From: Clostridia bacterium
Lineage (GTDB): Bacteria; Bacillota; Clostridia; Oscillospirales; Acutalibacteraceae
Direction of reading: 5' to 3'
Assembly: GCA_017549285.1 (NCBI GenBank)
Contig: JAFYVE010000053.1
Location: 62,001-126,000, forward strand
DNA length: 64,000 nucleotides
Positions within the stretch are counted from its first letter, which is position 1. Each line of letters begins with the position of its first letter. Of the stretch, positions 8,699 through 16,873 are shown in pieces. The position numbers and the translations under genes are program-made. The notes beneath the pieces were generated by a model that saw nothing but the letters and a program-made list of their open reading frames with translations, had not been told where the DNA came from and did no database searches.

Positions 8699-9180
8699 TG
8701 CAGAGTATGAAGATAATATGCGTAGGTAAGCTCAAGGATGCATTTTTCAGAGATGCATCCGATGAATATATGAAAAGACTCAAAGCCTATTGTAAAGCTG
8801 AAATAATTGAAATCCCTGCAGTGAATCTGCCTGATAATCCTTCCGATGCAACAATTGATGCGGCTTTAAAAAAAGAGGGCGAAGCAATTATAAAGAAAAT
8901 CCCTTCAGGCGCAACAGTTGTTGCTATGTGTGTTGAGGGAAAGCTTTATTCATCCGAAGATATGGCAGAGTGCCTTCAGAAGGCTGCTATGCAGGGCAAC
9001 GGAGATATCGTTTTTATCATCGGTGGCTCATACGGTCTTGATGAAAGTGTGAAATGCAGAGCAAATGTTAGAATGTCTGCATCAAAAATGACTTTTCCGC
9101 ACAGACTTTTCAGAGTGATGCTTCTTGAACAGATTTACAGAGGTTATAAAATAAATGCCAACGAGAAATATCATAAATAA
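8698..9180 (+). CDS. rlmH: 23S rRNA (pseudouridine1915-N3)-methyltransferase RlmH
   Basis: A 160-residue SPOUT methyltransferase that modifies pseudouridine 1915 in helix 69 of 23S rRNA. Landmarks are KIICVGKLKDAFFRDA at the start, the SAM-binding knot with IIGGSYGLDESV, and the C-terminal TFPHRLFRVMLLEQIYRGYK. The start overlaps the walJ stop (TGATG arrangement), so the two are coupled; ATG 8707 (MKIICVG) is the alternative and gives the usual family length. The pair walJ-rlmH is also common in other Firmicutes. Confidence 0.95.
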   Translation: MQSMKIICVGKLKDAFFRDASDEYMKRLKAYCKAEIIEIPAVNLPDNPSDATIDAALKKEGEAIIKKIPSGATVVAMCVEGKLYSSEDMAECLQKAAMQGNGDIVFIIGGSYGLDESVKCRANVRMSASKMTFPHRLFRVMLLEQIYRGYKINANEKYHK

Positions 9181-9204
9181 TGCCTTGATTCACAGGGGGA
9201 TATT

Positions 9205-9600
9205 ATGACTGCAAAGGATTTTGTTATGCTGAATGCAAGACGCAGTAAAACTGCGTGTTACTGCAGTAATCAGGATGATGAATATTCAATCTATAATGCA
9301 GTTGATGAAGCCGTAAACGAAGGATATGAGTTCTTTTTGTTCTGTGCAGAAAGTGTTGACGGATTGAAATTTGCTCAGCAGGTTTTTCTTCGTAAAAAGA
9401 AGCAGTCAGGCAATAAACCCGATAAAATTATTCTCGTTGCAGTTGTTTCCGATGAAAGATTTACGGATAATAAAAACGAAGAATTCAGAAATGAATTTTT
9501 TCAGGTTGTTGAAAAGAGTGATTTTTTTGTTGACCTGAAAAGTGAAGACTTACGGTGCTGTGAAAAATTCATAATATCAAAAAGCAGTAAGATAATATAA
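9205..9600 (+). CDS. Small protein, possibly a degenerate SLOG/YpsA-like domain
   Basis: A 131-residue protein I do not recognise with certainty. The segment KTACYCSNQ...EGYEFFLFCAESVDGLKFAQQVFLRKK follows the pattern of YpsA/DUF1273 (SLOG-fold) proteins, in which EGYTTFISGGALG-type segments bind a nucleotide. Here the glycine-rich loop is replaced by CAESVDG, so ligand binding may be lost or changed. An ILVAVV strand follows. There is no signal peptide or membrane span. It lies 24 bases after rlmH with RBS AGGGGG and is closed by a strong terminator, so it is probably the last gene of the murA/walJ/rlmH region. Confidence 0.6.
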   Translation: MTAKDFVMLNARRSKTACYCSNQDDEYSIYNAVDEAVNEGYEFFLFCAESVDGLKFAQQVFLRKKKQSGNKPDKIILVAVVSDERFTDNKNEEFRNEFFQVVEKSDFFVDLKSEDLRCCEKFIISKSSKII

Positions 9601-9602
9601 AA

Positions 9603-9640
9603 AAGGGGATGTAAAAAACGCTGGTTTTTTACATCCCCTT
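9603..9640. terminator. Strong bidirectional terminator
   Basis: Seventeen-base stem (AAGGGGATGTAAAAAAC paired with its complement) with a GCTG loop between the convergent genes 9205-9600 and 9646-11259. The T-rich run after the stem is short, but the stem itself is very stable. Confidence 0.8.
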
Positions 9641-9645
9641 ATATG

Positions 9646-11259
9646 TTATATAAAGAGTGACATATAAGTAAGTACTTTTTTATACTGATCAACCGTAAAT
9701 GTATCTGCGGGAAGAGATGCTATAAATGTTGTAACATCAATTCTTGTTTTGAGAAGTTTTGTTTCGGTTTCAAATGTTTCGATACGGTTGATATTTTCAC
9801 CGACCATATAGATTTTGCAGTATTCGGGACCTGTGTAAATTGTGTAGATAGTATAGGTCACATTGCTGATAGTCTGAGTTGAAAGAACAATTGAATCGGG
9901 AGTTGTTGTTCCTGCACTGAAGTCAATTTTCAGGTCGTCAATTGAGATGCCGAGGATTCCCATATCTAATGCAGTGAGTTTTGCATATTCCTTAACATCA
10001 GGTCTTACAAGGTAAACCGACGGCTTTTTTCCGTTTACATCACGTATAAGCATATCTATTTCCATATCGTTTATGTTCATACCTGCTTTTACGTGGTCAG
10101 GTGAAACATACATTGAAATGGGGTTTTTTGTATTGCCTGAATAATTGTAACCTTCAATGCCGAAATTACCGCTCATAAAAGCTTTGATCTGTGCGGGAAG
10201 CTGATCAAATGAAAGTTCGCCTTCGGGTTTCTCTTGTTCTTCTTCTTTGAGTGCAGGTGTTATCTGTTCTTCAAGAACAGCATTACATTTTCTGCACTTG
10301 AAGTGCTCAAGACCTTCTTTACCAACCTGTGGCTGAGTTACACATACCCATACAGCAGAATGGCCTGTGGATTTAATGAAGTCAGTGTCATATGAATCGC
10401 TGCAGCCTTCGCAGGTGAATCTTGTGTAACCGTCTGCTTCACAAGAAGGGGGAACAACCTTTGCTTTATATGAATGAACGTGTTCAGTTGTTACTTCTTC
10501 CTTTGTTGTTGTTTCATCAGGGGTTGTAGTTGTTTCATCGGGAGAGAGAAGTGACTGTGTGAAAGTATATTCGATTTTTGTTATTGCGCCGTCTGAAATT
10601 GTAATAACCGTTTTCATAAGGTTCTTTGTAAGAACAGTTTCGGTTGTGTTCTGACTTTTTACAATCCAATCAGCTTTTTTAAGAGTTTCAGCAGCCTTTT
10701 CGGGTGTCATATCAACAGAGATGCCGTTGAGTGTGTAACTGCTGTCGATAATGATAACAGAGCTTATTTTGTTATCCTTTATTATTGAAGGGTCAGAAAC
10801 AATTGTGAGCTTTCTGTTTGTATATTTTTTCGTTCCGTCAGTTGTTCCTACTTTTCTCATATCATCGTATTCATCAATGACTGTGAGGTAGTTTTTGTTT
10901 ATATGACCGCTGACCTCAGTTTTTGATGTGTTATTATCAGCAGCTGTTGTGGTTTCTGTTTCATTTGTATCATCAATTTCAATTTCACCGAATGCATCCT
11001 GAAGTCTTGCAGAAGCACGGAGAATGCTTCTTGCGTCTGATGCTGTGATTTTTTTATCATCTGTAACATCGGCAATAATCATCTGTGTGTCATCAGCTTT
11101 GTCAAGCTTTGCAGAAATTCTCAATGTGCCTCTGGCGTCAGCAGCCGTGATTTTGCCGTCAAGGTTAAGGTCTCCCTTGAGAACGGTTTTTGCAGATACA
11201 CTTGTTGTGAGAATGAAAACTGTGAGAATTACGAGAAGTAAAGTAAGAAGTTTTTTCAT
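9646..11259 (-). CDS. Secreted protein with N-terminal type I dockerin
   Basis: A 537-residue exported protein. Residues ~1-23 form a signal peptide (LLTLLLVILTVFILTTSVSA). Directly after comes a type I dockerin built of two F-hand calcium repeats, DLNLDGKITAADA and DVTDDKKITASDA, each followed by an LR-rich helix. A Thr-rich linker (TTTTPDETTTKEE) leads to a region with paired Cys and His (HVHSYKAKVVPPSCEADGYT...) that resembles zinc-ribbon-like modules of gut Clostridia surface proteins. The rest has no recognised catalytic domain. Dockerins dock to cohesins on scaffoldins; no cohesin is seen in this window. An N-terminal dockerin without an enzyme domain is unusual. Confidence 0.85.
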   Translation of the reverse strand: MKKLLTLLLVILTVFILTTSVSAKTVLKGDLNLDGKITAADARGTLRISAKLDKADDTQMIIADVTDDKKITASDARSILRASARLQDAFGEIEIDDTNETETTTAADNNTSKTEVSGHINKNYLTVIDEYDDMRKVGTTDGTKKYTNRKLTIVSDPSIIKDNKISSVIIIDSSYTLNGISVDMTPEKAAETLKKADWIVKSQNTTETVLTKNLMKTVITISDGAITKIEYTFTQSLLSPDETTTTPDETTTKEEVTTEHVHSYKAKVVPPSCEADGYTRFTCEGCSDSYDTDFIKSTGHSAVWVCVTQPQVGKEGLEHFKCRKCNAVLEEQITPALKEEEQEKPEGELSFDQLPAQIKAFMSGNFGIEGYNYSGNTKNPISMYVSPDHVKAGMNINDMEIDMLIRDVNGKKPSVYLVRPDVKEYAKLTALDMGILGISIDDLKIDFSAGTTTPDSIVLSTQTISNVTYTIYTIYTGPEYCKIYMVGENINRIETFETETKLLKTRIDVTTFIASLPADTFTVDQYKKVLTYMSLFI

Positions 11260-11293
11260 TATTTCATCACCTTTATATAAACAATATAAAAAT

Positions 11294-11323
11294 ATTATAC
11301 CTTATTCTACATACATTTTGCAA
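11294..11323 (-). promoter_or_regulatory. Promoter of the dockerin gene
   Basis: On the minus strand: TTGCAA (11318-11323), 18-base spacer, TATAAT (11294-11299), upstream of the start at 11259. Confidence 0.65.
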
Positions 11324-11408
11324 CACGCAAATGTACACATTATTTGCGAATTTTATATGCAAAGTATGGTAAAAAAAACATATATATGAGAAAAATTAAG
11401 ATTTGGGG

Positions 11409-11437
11409 TTGACATTTTGGTCTATTGATGATAGACT
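11409..11437 (+). promoter_or_regulatory. Promoter of the blaI-like operon
   Basis: TTGACA (11409-11414), 17-base spacer, TAGACT (11432-11437). The spacer and the -10 are covered by operator 1, so repressor binding would block RNA polymerase directly. Confidence 0.65.
11420..11436 (+). promoter_or_regulatory. Operator 1 for the BlaI-like repressor
   Basis: GTCTAT-TGATG-ATAGAC, a perfect six-base dyad with a five-base spacer, inside the promoter of the gene it probably controls. Confidence 0.75.
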
Positions 11438-11448
11438 GAATATGTAAG

Positions 11449-11465
11449 GTCTATGTATAATAGAC
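11449..11465 (+). promoter_or_regulatory. Operator 2 for the BlaI-like repressor
   Basis: GTCTAT-GTATA-ATAGAC, the same half-sites and spacer length as operator 1, with centres 29 bases apart (close to three helical turns). It lies between the -10 and the RBS AGAAGGAGG. Confidence 0.75.
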
Positions 11466-11484
11466 CAGAGAAGGAGGTTTATAT

Positions 11485-11847
11485 ATGGATAAATACAAAT
11501 TGGGTGTTGTTGAACAGAAATTTGCATCTCTCATCTGGCAAAATGAACCGTTAAGTTCGGGTGAACTTGTGAAACTTTGTCAGAGTGAACTCGAATGGAA
11601 GAAGTCAACAACATACACAGTGCTTAAAAAACTGTGTGAAAAGGGGATTTTTAAAAACGAAGGCGGAACAGTAACTTCGCTTATCCCTGAAGATGAGTTT
11701 TTTGCTTTACAGAGCAAGAATTTCGTTGACGAAACCTTTGAAGGCTCACTTCCCGCATTTATTGCGGCATTCACAAAGAAACAAGCACTTTCAGAAAAGG
11801 AAATTGCCGAAATCAGGGCAATGATTGACTCGTACGGGGAGGGCTGA
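11485..11847 (+). CDS. BlaI/MecI-family transcriptional repressor
   Basis: A 120-residue winged-helix repressor. LGVVEQKFASLIWQ and the recognition helix STTYTVLKKLCEKGI match the family pattern (TVxTLLxRLxxKG), and the C-terminal half supplies the dimerisation helices. Family members bind palindromic operators as dimers and are inactivated by proteolysis triggered by an M56 membrane sensor. The partner gene begins three bases downstream, and two identical-type palindromes lie upstream, so autoregulation is likely. No beta-lactamase gene is adjacent, so resistance should not be assumed. Confidence 0.9.
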   Translation: MDKYKLGVVEQKFASLIWQNEPLSSGELVKLCQSELEWKKSTTYTVLKKLCEKGIFKNEGGTVTSLIPEDEFFALQSKNFVDETFEGSLPAFIAAFTKKQALSEKEIAEIRAMIDSYGEG

Positions 11848-11849
11848 TT

Positions 11850-13949
11850 ATGGATGCTTTTATGATTAAGCTTTTCAATATGAGCATCAATGCGGTGTGG
11901 CTTATTCTTGCCGTTATCGTGCTGAGATTTCTTCTTAAAAAAGCCCCGAAATACATAAATCTTATTATGTGGGGACTTGTGGGATTGCGTCTTGTCTGCC
12001 CGTTTACGATTGAAAGTATGCTGAGCCTTATTCCCTCTGAGGAAACTATACCGTCAAATATTGCTTTTGTTTCTTCTCCGTCGGTTGACACGGGATTCAA
12101 TGCGGTGAATGAAATTATCAATCCTGCCGTGTCGCAGTTTTCAGAAGTGCCTTACACTATGGGTTACAGTCCCATTGATATGCTTATCCGCATTTCTTTT
12201 GCCGTGTGGGTAGCAGGTATTACCGTAATGTTCCTTTATTCGGGCATAAGTTATCTGATGCTCAGAAGAAAAGTCGGAGTTTCAGTCCGTTATGACGGCA
12301 ATATTTATCTGTGTGACAACATAAAAACACCGTTTATTCTCGGTATTGTAAAACCGAAGATTTATCTGCCTTCAGATATAACAAAAGAGCAGATGACGGC
12401 TGTAGTGGCTCACGAAAAAGCACATCTGAAAAGACTTGATCACATCATAAAGCCTCTCGGATTTTTAGTGCTTTGTCTTCATTGGTTCAATCCTTTTGTT
12501 TGGGCTGCATATAGCCTTTTCTGCAGGGATATTGAATTTGCCTGTGATGAAAAGGTTATAAAATCAATGGAAAAAGAGGAGAAAAAGGTATATTCAACAA
12601 CCCTGCTTTCACTCAGTATGCCGAAAAAGAGTGTTGCTGCCTGTCCTCTCGCATTCGGTGAAACGGGAGTAAAGGGCAGAATAAAATCTGTTCTCAGCTA
12701 CAAAAAACCGGCATTATGGTTAATTATTACGGCGGTTATTGCAGTTATCGGCGTGGCTGTATGCTTTATGACAAGTCCGGCAAGGGAAGAGCTGTTCGGA
12801 TACCATTATATTGATAAATATTTTCATCAGGAAGTTATAGGCGAAGATCGTGCAAACAACGAAATGCGTGACATCAGTTACAGAATCGGAGAAGATATGA
12901 CCGTGACAAAATTTTTCGGTACGGGTACCGGTAATTCTCAGGTTATAGGAACACTTCTGGAAGGTAATGTGAATGATTATGAACTTGACCTGATTCTTGA
13001 AACACTCCCTGCAAAATATTCAAAGAACAACGTGAAAGAAGTTTACGGGGCTGAGTTTTTTCTTTCGGATAAATATGCATTCATAAGATTCAGAAACGGT
13101 GATTTTATAGGTGCATATATGCCTACAGACAGCAACGGAAATTATTATGTTATGGATTCATTCAGGCTGAAAAGAGATGCTGATGTAAAAGTTGAGTATA
13201 TGACTGAATACGGTGAAGAGAATTTTATGAATGATACAACACATGAAAATGTAAAAATCGGTGTTGTTGAACTTAATCTGAAATCATCACCATATGTTGT
13301 CGTTAAGCTTGAAAATAACACGGGAGACACTCTTTATTACGGTACAATATACGGAGTGTATCGCCATGAAAACGGACAGAAGATTGACTGTAATATATAC
13401 GAAGACCGTGTGTGGACAACTCCGCTGTGTATGACAAGTGAGGATAATCTGACAAGAAGATTCAGTCTTGTGGGGTATGATATATCAAAACCGGGCAGAT
13501 ATACCGTTGAATTCGGTTTTGATGTAGGCAGTTATGATGGTGATAAGTCTGAACATCTTGCTGTGGCTGAATTTTTAGTGAATGAAAGTGTAACCGGGAA
13601 TGAAGTGCCGACATCAGCCCCGTCGCAGAATCCGTCAACACCCGCTATAAATAATACAGAGCATACTACAACAGCTGTAATTACAGATTATCATTCAGGA
13701 AGTCATTTCAATGCAAAGGTTCTTGAAGTAAATGACAATAACATTCTTGTTGAACCTTTCGAGAATGAAAATGAAAGAAAATCTGCCGATAAAATTTATG
13801 TCAGTACTGATTTGAAAGGTGATGAACAGTTGGCGGAAATTAAAAAAGGTGATTATGTGACAATCAGTTATGACGGGAATATTCAGGAAACCTATCCTGC
13901 ACAAATAACAAATGTTTATTCCATAACTCTTCACGAAAGAGGAAGGTAA
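11850..13949 (+). CDS. M56 (BlaR1-type) membrane sensor peptidase with C-terminal DUF3221-like domain
   Basis: A 699-residue sensor predicted to relay an extracellular signal to the BlaI-like repressor. The N-terminal ~310 residues hold about four membrane segments and the zinc motif HEKAH (188-192) with the downstream Glu in DIEFACDEK. Unlike classical BlaR1, no penicillin-binding domain follows. After the last membrane segment (LIITAVIAVIGVAVCFM) there is a long extracellular part with an immunoglobulin-like region, a Ser/Thr/Pro linker (TSAPSQNPSTPA) and a C-terminal domain of the DUF3221 type (ending YDGNIQETYPAQITNVYSI). The stimulus is therefore probably not a beta-lactam. The stop codon TAA is the first triplet of repeat R2. 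Confidence 0.88.
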   Translation: MDAFMIKLFNMSINAVWLILAVIVLRFLLKKAPKYINLIMWGLVGLRLVCPFTIESMLSLIPSEETIPSNIAFVSSPSVDTGFNAVNEIINPAVSQFSEVPYTMGYSPIDMLIRISFAVWVAGITVMFLYSGISYLMLRRKVGVSVRYDGNIYLCDNIKTPFILGIVKPKIYLPSDITKEQMTAVVAHEKAHLKRLDHIIKPLGFLVLCLHWFNPFVWAAYSLFCRDIEFACDEKVIKSMEKEEKKVYSTTLLSLSMPKKSVAACPLAFGETGVKGRIKSVLSYKKPALWLIITAVIAVIGVAVCFMTSPAREELFGYHYIDKYFHQEVIGEDRANNEMRDISYRIGEDMTVTKFFGTGTGNSQVIGTLLEGNVNDYELDLILETLPAKYSKNNVKEVYGAEFFLSDKYAFIRFRNGDFIGAYMPTDSNGNYYVMDSFRLKRDADVKVEYMTEYGEENFMNDTTHENVKIGVVELNLKSSPYVVVKLENNTGDTLYYGTIYGVYRHENGQKIDCNIYEDRVWTTPLCMTSEDNLTRRFSLVGYDISKPGRYTVEFGFDVGSYDGDKSEHLAVAEFLVNESVTGNEVPTSAPSQNPSTPAINNTEHTTTAVITDYHSGSHFNAKVLEVNDNNILVEPFENENERKSADKIYVSTDLKGDEQLAEIKKGDYVTISYDGNIQETYPAQITNVYSITLHERGR

Positions 13950-14206
13950 ACAATAATTTGTCGAGGTCTTCAGATAAACATTTCGTAATAAAAACAATCT
14001 TTGTAGGGACCGATGCCCACATCGGTCCGATTGCGTAGTTTACGGAGCAATAACGGTGGTACACCGTTCAATATCAATAAACTGAATGAATTAATTTGTT
14101 CGCTTTGCGGAAATCGAAGATTTCCGATTTGTCTTCGACAAATGCGGACCGATGTGGGCATCGGTCCCTACACATTATTCAATCAGCTCTACAAATTCTG
14201 ATTTTA
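13947..14206. repeat. Intergenic repeat R2, MITE-like with nested hairpins
   Basis: About 260 bases bounded by TAAACAATAATTTGTCG on the left and ACAAATTCTGATTTTA on the right, the same ends as R1 and (inverted) R4. Inside are perfect 28-base inverted repeats at 14002-14029 and 14145-14172, each itself a hairpin (GGACCGATG/CATCGGTCC). Further small hairpins are AACGGTG/CACCGTT near 14050-14070, GGAAATC/GATTTCC near 14109-14124, and ATTTGTC/GACAAAT near 14127-14143. There is no transposase. Short open frames on both strands merely reflect the symmetry. Confidence 0.85.
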
Positions 14207-14241
14207 TGTCATCGCTTCGGCGGTAACTTTTTTATCAAGAT

Positions 14242-14297
14242 TGCATAAATATACATTTAAACTGTATATTTTGCTGTTTTATACAATATTTATGCAT
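14242..14297 (+). promoter_or_regulatory. Probable ArgR (ARG-box) sites upstream of argG
   Basis: TGCATAAATATACA at 14242-14255 and the inverted-type match ATACAATATTTATGCAT at 14281-14297 both fit the degenerate ARG box (TG.AT....AT.CA); a weaker TGTATATTTTGC lies between. Arginine-dependent repression of argG by ArgR is well known in Bacilli and Clostridia; the sites here are inferred from pattern only. Confidence 0.5.
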
Positions 14298-14328
14298 AGA
14301 TTTGTACATATATTTGTATTTTTGGGTA

Positions 14329-14357
14329 TTGCAAAATGTGTCGAGGGGTATTATAAT
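14329..14357 (+). promoter_or_regulatory. argG promoter
   Basis: TTGCAA (14329-14334), 17-base spacer, TATAAT (14352-14357). The argG start codon is 33 bases further downstream. Confidence 0.7.
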
Positions 14358-14390
14358 ATATCACAGAAAAAAACAAAAGAGGTTTTCACA

Positions 14391-15620
14391 ATGGATAAAA
14401 AAGATATCAAAAAAGTTGTTCTCGCCTACTCAGGCGGTCTTGACACATCAATCATCATTCCCTGGCTCAAGGAAAATTACAATAACTGTGAAGTTATCGC
14501 AGTTTCAGGTGACGTAGGACAGGGTACAGAGCTTGACGGTCTTGAAGAAAAGGCAATCAAGACAGGTGCATCAAAGCTCTATGTTCTTGACCTTAAAGAA
14601 AAGTTCATCACAGACTACATCTGGCCCACACTCAAGGCTGGTGCAGTTTATGAAAAGGATTACCTCCTCGGTACATCTTTTGCACGTCCCATCATCGCAA
14701 AGGAAATCGTTGAAATCGCAAAGAAGGAAGGCGCAGATGCTATCTGCCACGGCTGTACAGGTAAGGGTAACGACCAGGTTCGTTTTGAACTTACAATCAA
14801 GGCTTTTGCTCCCGAACTTGCTATCATCGCTCCCTGGAGAGAATGGTCAATCAAGTCACGTGAAGAAGAAATCGAATATGCAGAGGCACACAACATTCCT
14901 CTTAAGATAAACAGAGAAACAAACTACTCAAAGGACAAGAACCTCTGGCACCTTTCACACGAAGGTCTTGACCTTGAAGATCCCGCAAATGAGCCTCAGT
15001 ACCTCAAGGAAGGCTTCCTTGAAATGGGTGTTGCTCCCGAAGCTGCTCCCGACAAGCCCACATACGTTACAATTCACTTTGAACAGGGTGTTCCCACTGC
15101 TATTGACGGCAAGGAAATGGGCGCTATTGAACTTCTTGAAACAGCTAACAAGCTCGGCGGTGAAAACGGTATCGGTCTTGCAGACCTCGTTGAAAACAGA
15201 CTTGTAGGTATGAAGTCAAGAGGTGTTTATGAAACTCCCGGCGGAACAATCCTTTACAGAGCACACGAAATCCTTGAAACACTCTGCCTTGACAGAGATA
15301 CTCAGCACTACAAAGAACTCGTTGCGGCAAAGTATGCTGAACTTGTTTACTTCGGTCAGTGGTTCACTCCTCTTCGTGAAGCTCTTGCAGTTTTCGTTGA
15401 CGAAACACAGAAGACAGTTACAGGTGACGTAAAACTCAAGCTCTACAAGGGTAATATCATCCCTGCAGGCACAACTTCACCCTACTCACTCTACAGCGAA
15501 GAAGTCGCTACATTTGATGAGGATCAGGTTTACAATCAGGCTGATTCAGCAGGATTCATCAACCTCTTCGGTCTTCCCATCAAGGTAAGAGCAGAACTTT
15601 CAAAGAATTGGGATAAGTAA
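14391..15620 (+). CDS. argG: Argininosuccinate synthase
   Basis: A 409-residue enzyme that joins citrulline and aspartate with ATP to form argininosuccinate, the penultimate step of arginine synthesis. The ATP-pyrophosphatase P-loop YSGGLDTS (residues 13-20) and the [13 protein letters not shown] citrulline/aspartate-binding motif are intact. ATG 14391 is chosen because AAAGAGG (14376-14382) precedes it and the protein then begins [16 protein letters not shown] as in the family; an in-frame upstream ATG at 14241 would lie within the regulatory region. argH is not adjacent. Confidence 0.96.
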   Translation: MDKKDIKKVVLAYSGGLDTSIIIPWLKENYNNCEVIAVSGDVGQGTELDGLEEKAIKTGASKLYVLDLKEKFITDYIWPTLKAGAVYEKDYLLGTSFARPIIAKEIVEIAKKEGADAICHGCTGKGNDQVRFELTIKAFAPELAIIAPWREWSIKSREEEIEYAEAHNIPLKINRETNYSKDKNLWHLSHEGLDLEDPANEPQYLKEGFLEMGVAPEAAPDKPTYVTIHFEQGVPTAIDGKEMGAIELLETANKLGGENGIGLADLVENRLVGMKSRGVYETPGGTILYRAHEILETLCLDRDTQHYKELVAAKYAELVYFGQWFTPLREALAVFVDETQKTVTGDVKLKLYKGNIIPAGTTSPYSLYSEEVATFDEDQVYNQADSAGFINLFGLPIKVRAELSKNWDK

Positions 15621-15628
15621 AAAAATTA

Positions 15629-15656
15629 ACGGAGTCGGTTGACTCCGTTTTTTTTT
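15629..15656. terminator. Bidirectional terminator after argG
   Basis: ACGGAGTC-GGTT-GACTCCGT with T-runs on both sides, between argG and the convergent SecB-like gene. Confidence 0.85.
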
Positions 15657-15657
15657 G

Positions 15658-16101
15658 TTATCTGTTATCGTAAGGATTGATAAAATCATCAACAGACGGG
15701 GGATTATGTCCGTCCTTACCCATTTCAAAACGGTAGATTTCCTTTTTTGAAATGTCGATGAAAGGAATCATAATGGGCGGAATACCTGCTGTTGCAGTAA
15801 GAGTTGAAACAAAAGCTCTGATGTGGGGAAAGAGGTCGTTATATGTTTCAACGTGAAGGATTTCCTTTTTTGCACCTTCTGCGAATCTGAAAACACCGGT
15901 TGCAGTCACATTTATTGCAAATTCATCGGGATTTGCCTTGTCTGTGATTTTTGCGGTGAATTCGCCTATGCAGGTGTTCTGATTTGAATATTTCACATTG
16001 TAAGAATAACCGAAACCGAGCTCAATTTTCTTCTGAGTTTTGATTTCGTTTGTGAAATCTACTTTTGTTATTTTAACAGCCTGAAGAGCAGCGTTTGTCA
16101 T
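15658..16101 (-). CDS. SecB-like chaperone domain protein
   Basis: A 147-residue protein with the general plan of SecB-like proteins: beta-rich N-terminal two-thirds and a C-terminal helix with HIRAFVSTLTATAGIPPIMI, matching the family pattern where RA.IS.LT...G.PP is conserved. SecB keeps precursors unfolded for Sec export in proteobacteria; homologues in Firmicutes are atypical, and some act with toxin-antitoxin systems. No toxin is adjacent here. The gene follows the YgjP-type peptidase by four bases and is probably co-transcribed with it. Function inferred from weak similarity. Confidence 0.7.
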   Translation of the reverse strand: MTNAALQAVKITKVDFTNEIKTQKKIELGFGYSYNVKYSNQNTCIGEFTAKITDKANPDEFAINVTATGVFRFAEGAKKEILHVETYNDLFPHIRAFVSTLTATAGIPPIMIPFIDISKKEIYRFEMGKDGHNPPSVDDFINPYDNR

Positions 16102-16105
16102 TTTA

Positions 16106-16633
16106 TTATTCTCCCTTGTGTTTCAAAATATTTTCACGGCTTTTGTAATCGGGCATAAACTGATAAATAAGCGAATAAAAAGCCTTTGAATGGTCTTTAT
16201 GTTTTATATGTGCAAGTTCGTGAAGAATCACATAATCAATAACTTTTTCGTCATAAGCCATAAGACGGTATGAAAAACAGATTCCGTTTTTGCCGTTACA
16301 GCTGCCGAATCTTTTTCCGGCACTTGTTATGCGGACATAAGAGGGAATAAGTCCCGTAATTTTGCTCCAGTAGTATGTTCTTTCGGGCAGATACAGCTCT
16401 GCTTTCTCTTTATAGAGCGGAATATCTTCTTCTTTTATTTTATACTGAGAAGCAAGTTCCTGACGTCTGAGTGATTTTTCAACAGCTTTTTTTAGCCAGT
16501 CAGAATTTTTTTCAATAAAAGCGTTTATAACTTTTTCGCTTGACTGAAGAGGCGCACGTACAATGATTTTTCCGCCGTTTTTCACTTCAATCGAGATTGT
16601 TTTTCTTTTTGAGCGTATGAGTTCGTATTCCAT
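16106..16633 (-). CDS. YgjP-type (M48-like, DUF45) metallopeptidase
   Basis: A 175-residue predicted zinc metallopeptidase. The active-site motif HELAHIKHKDHSKAFY (HExxH with a third His) is intact, and the N-terminal strand-rich half (IRSKRKTISIEVKNGGKIIVRAP) is typical of YgjP proteins. It is cytosolic, with no signal peptide. Substrate unknown. It is divergent from the gene at 16679 with only 45 bases between, so the two promoters must overlap or adjoin. Confidence 0.88.
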   Translation of the reverse strand: MEYELIRSKRKTISIEVKNGGKIIVRAPLQSSEKVINAFIEKNSDWLKKAVEKSLRRQELASQYKIKEEDIPLYKEKAELYLPERTYYWSKITGLIPSYVRITSAGKRFGSCNGKNGICFSYRLMAYDEKVIDYVILHELAHIKHKDHSKAFYSLIYQFMPDYKSRENILKHKGE

Positions 16634-16678
16634 ATTGATTAAACTTCTGTTTTATGATAAAATAAAACAGGTGATATT

Positions 16679-16873
16679 ATGATTGAAAAAAAGAAGCGTG
16701 TAACAAACTGTGAAACGTGTGAAAACTATGTTTACGATGAACAGTATGATTCATATTATTGCGATATGAACCTTGATGAAGACGAAATGATGCATTTCCT
16801 TACAGGCAGTTTCGGTAACTGCCCTTATTACAGGGATAATGACGAATACAGAATTGTAAGACGTCAGAATTAA
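16679..16873 (+). CDS. Small Cys-rich protein (DUF6472-like)
   Basis: A 64-residue acidic protein with four spaced cysteines (NCETCENY, YYCDMNLDEDE, GNCPYY), consistent with a small zinc or iron-sulfur knuckle, matching the short DUF6472-type proteins of Clostridia. RBS AGGTGAT precedes the ATG. Its stop codon overlaps that of the convergent gene 16870-17082 (shared TTAA). Function unknown. Confidence 0.75.
   Translation: MIEKKKRVTNCETCENYVYDEQYDSYYCDMNLDEDEMMHFLTGSFGNCPYYRDNDEYRIVRRQN

Noticed and set aside
11485-13949. Reading the BlaI/M56 pair as a beta-lactam resistance locus
   Set aside because: No beta-lactamase or PBP2a gene and no penicillin-binding sensor domain are present.
14013-14201. 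Open frames of about 60 codons on both strands within repeat R2
   Set aside because: They mirror each other because of the inverted repeats and have no RBS or recognisable protein.
14234-14390. T-box or other riboswitch before argG
   Set aside because: No T-box consensus or known aptamer core was seen; the region is better explained by ARG-box-like dyads and a promoter.
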